From: a virus
IMG/VR virus record: IMGVR_UViG_3300021961_000288
Span: 1-36,122 of that record
DNA length: 36,122 nucleotides
Direction: 5' to 3' (one strand)
The notes below the pieces were generated by a model that was not told where the DNA came from, did not search any database, and saw nothing but the letters and a program-made list of their open reading frames with translations. Positions 36,027-36,122 of the stretch are shown one piece after another. Numbering within the stretch: the stretch's first letter is position 1; the number at the start of each line of letters is the position of its first letter. Position numbers and translations under genes: made by a program.

Positions 36027-36122
36027 TGGCTGACAAAAAGCCGAAGGAAATAACTCCGATTCCACCAGACCGTTTTAATGCGTTGTCTGCTGCCGACAGG
36101 AATACCCACCTAGAGGAGTTGG
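36026..36122 (+). CDS. 5' fragment of hypothetical head-region protein (repeat copy)
   Basis: The first 32 codons of the 461-835 gene recur here and run off the window. Only one synonymous substitution (ATC to ATA) is seen in this part, consistent with purifying selection on the gene. Confidence 0.85.
   Translation, partial: MADKKPKEITPIPPDRFNALSAADRNTHLEEL

Larger units (their letters stand above)
35566..36122. repeat. Right copy of imperfect terminal repeat
   Basis: This is the second copy of 1-557 with 13 substitutions. It contains the capsid 3' end, the hairpin, the basic 109-aa protein gene and the 5' part of the next gene. Changes in the 109-aa protein include conservative replacements (Lys/Arg, Ala/Val, Thr/Ala, Met/Leu) and synonymous ones, so both copies look functional. 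Confidence 0.95.

Noticed and set aside
1-36122. tRNA genes, integrase, CRISPR array or retroelement
   Set aside because: I looked for cloverleaf-like segments in gene gaps, tyrosine/serine recombinase motifs, regular spacer repeats and reverse transcriptase motifs and saw none.

Overview
The window holds a complete genome of a short-tailed (podovirus-like), apparently lytic, tailed bacteriophage, read slightly past one full turn. Positions 1-557 recur at 35566-36122 with 13 substitutions, so the genetic unit is about 35,565 bp and is circular or circularly permuted. I see no integrase, repressor, tRNA, CRISPR array, RNA polymerase or DNA polymerase. The mix of genes suggests an aquatic or marine phage: several small families, named from memory, are common in marine metagenomic phages (DUF5872, DUF6321, DUF6496, the FAxLDENNxV protein, a Zn-ribbon next to TerL). 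The host cannot be fixed from sequence. An actinobacterial host is possible because the MoxR/vWA-like pair and DUF3846 recall actinophages, but this is inference.

Layout. (1) Rightward virion module, 25768 to the end and on through 1-11505 in the circular sense: TerS-like protein, small structural and fibre proteins, two tandem glycine-rich adhesins, putative holin, lysozyme-like enzyme, TerL, portal, scaffold, major capsid protein, head-tail adaptor, tail nozzle/stabilisation protein, coiled-coil internal virion proteins, a 1830-aa giant virion protein and an M15 peptidase. (2) Leftward early/replication operon, 23278 down to 11502: MoxR-type AAA+ ATPase with a vWA-like partner, DUF3846, several zinc-ribbon proteins, Cas4/RecB-like nuclease, a likely ssDNA-binding-type protein, DnaB-like helicase, archaeo-eukaryotic-type primase, RusA resolvase, a PD-(D/E)XK nuclease, a sigma-region-4-like HTH protein and a DUF1599-like nucleotide-modification protein. 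(3) A GC-rich, hairpin-dense control region around 23.8-24.3 kb with a perfect AT-rich palindrome and a tandem 11-bp repeat, a candidate origin. (4) A short leftward cassette (25586-24296) of small, very basic proteins, separated from the TerS gene by a G-quadruplex-capable tract.

The most notable observation is a set of three type II hammerhead ribozymes on the minus strand (19741-19801, 22919-22979, 23302-23369). Each has the full catalytic core (CUGAYGA, GAAA, GUC cleavage site). Stem II shows compensatory change, and the stem I hexaloop keeps a UANNUG pattern. Each sits 23-31 nt upstream of a start codon in the leftward operon. They predict self-cleavage of the polycistronic early mRNA so that each downstream message begins with a small hairpin. 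Three other gaps in the same operon hold strong plain hairpins, two of which form better in leftward RNA (G-U wobbles) than in rightward RNA.
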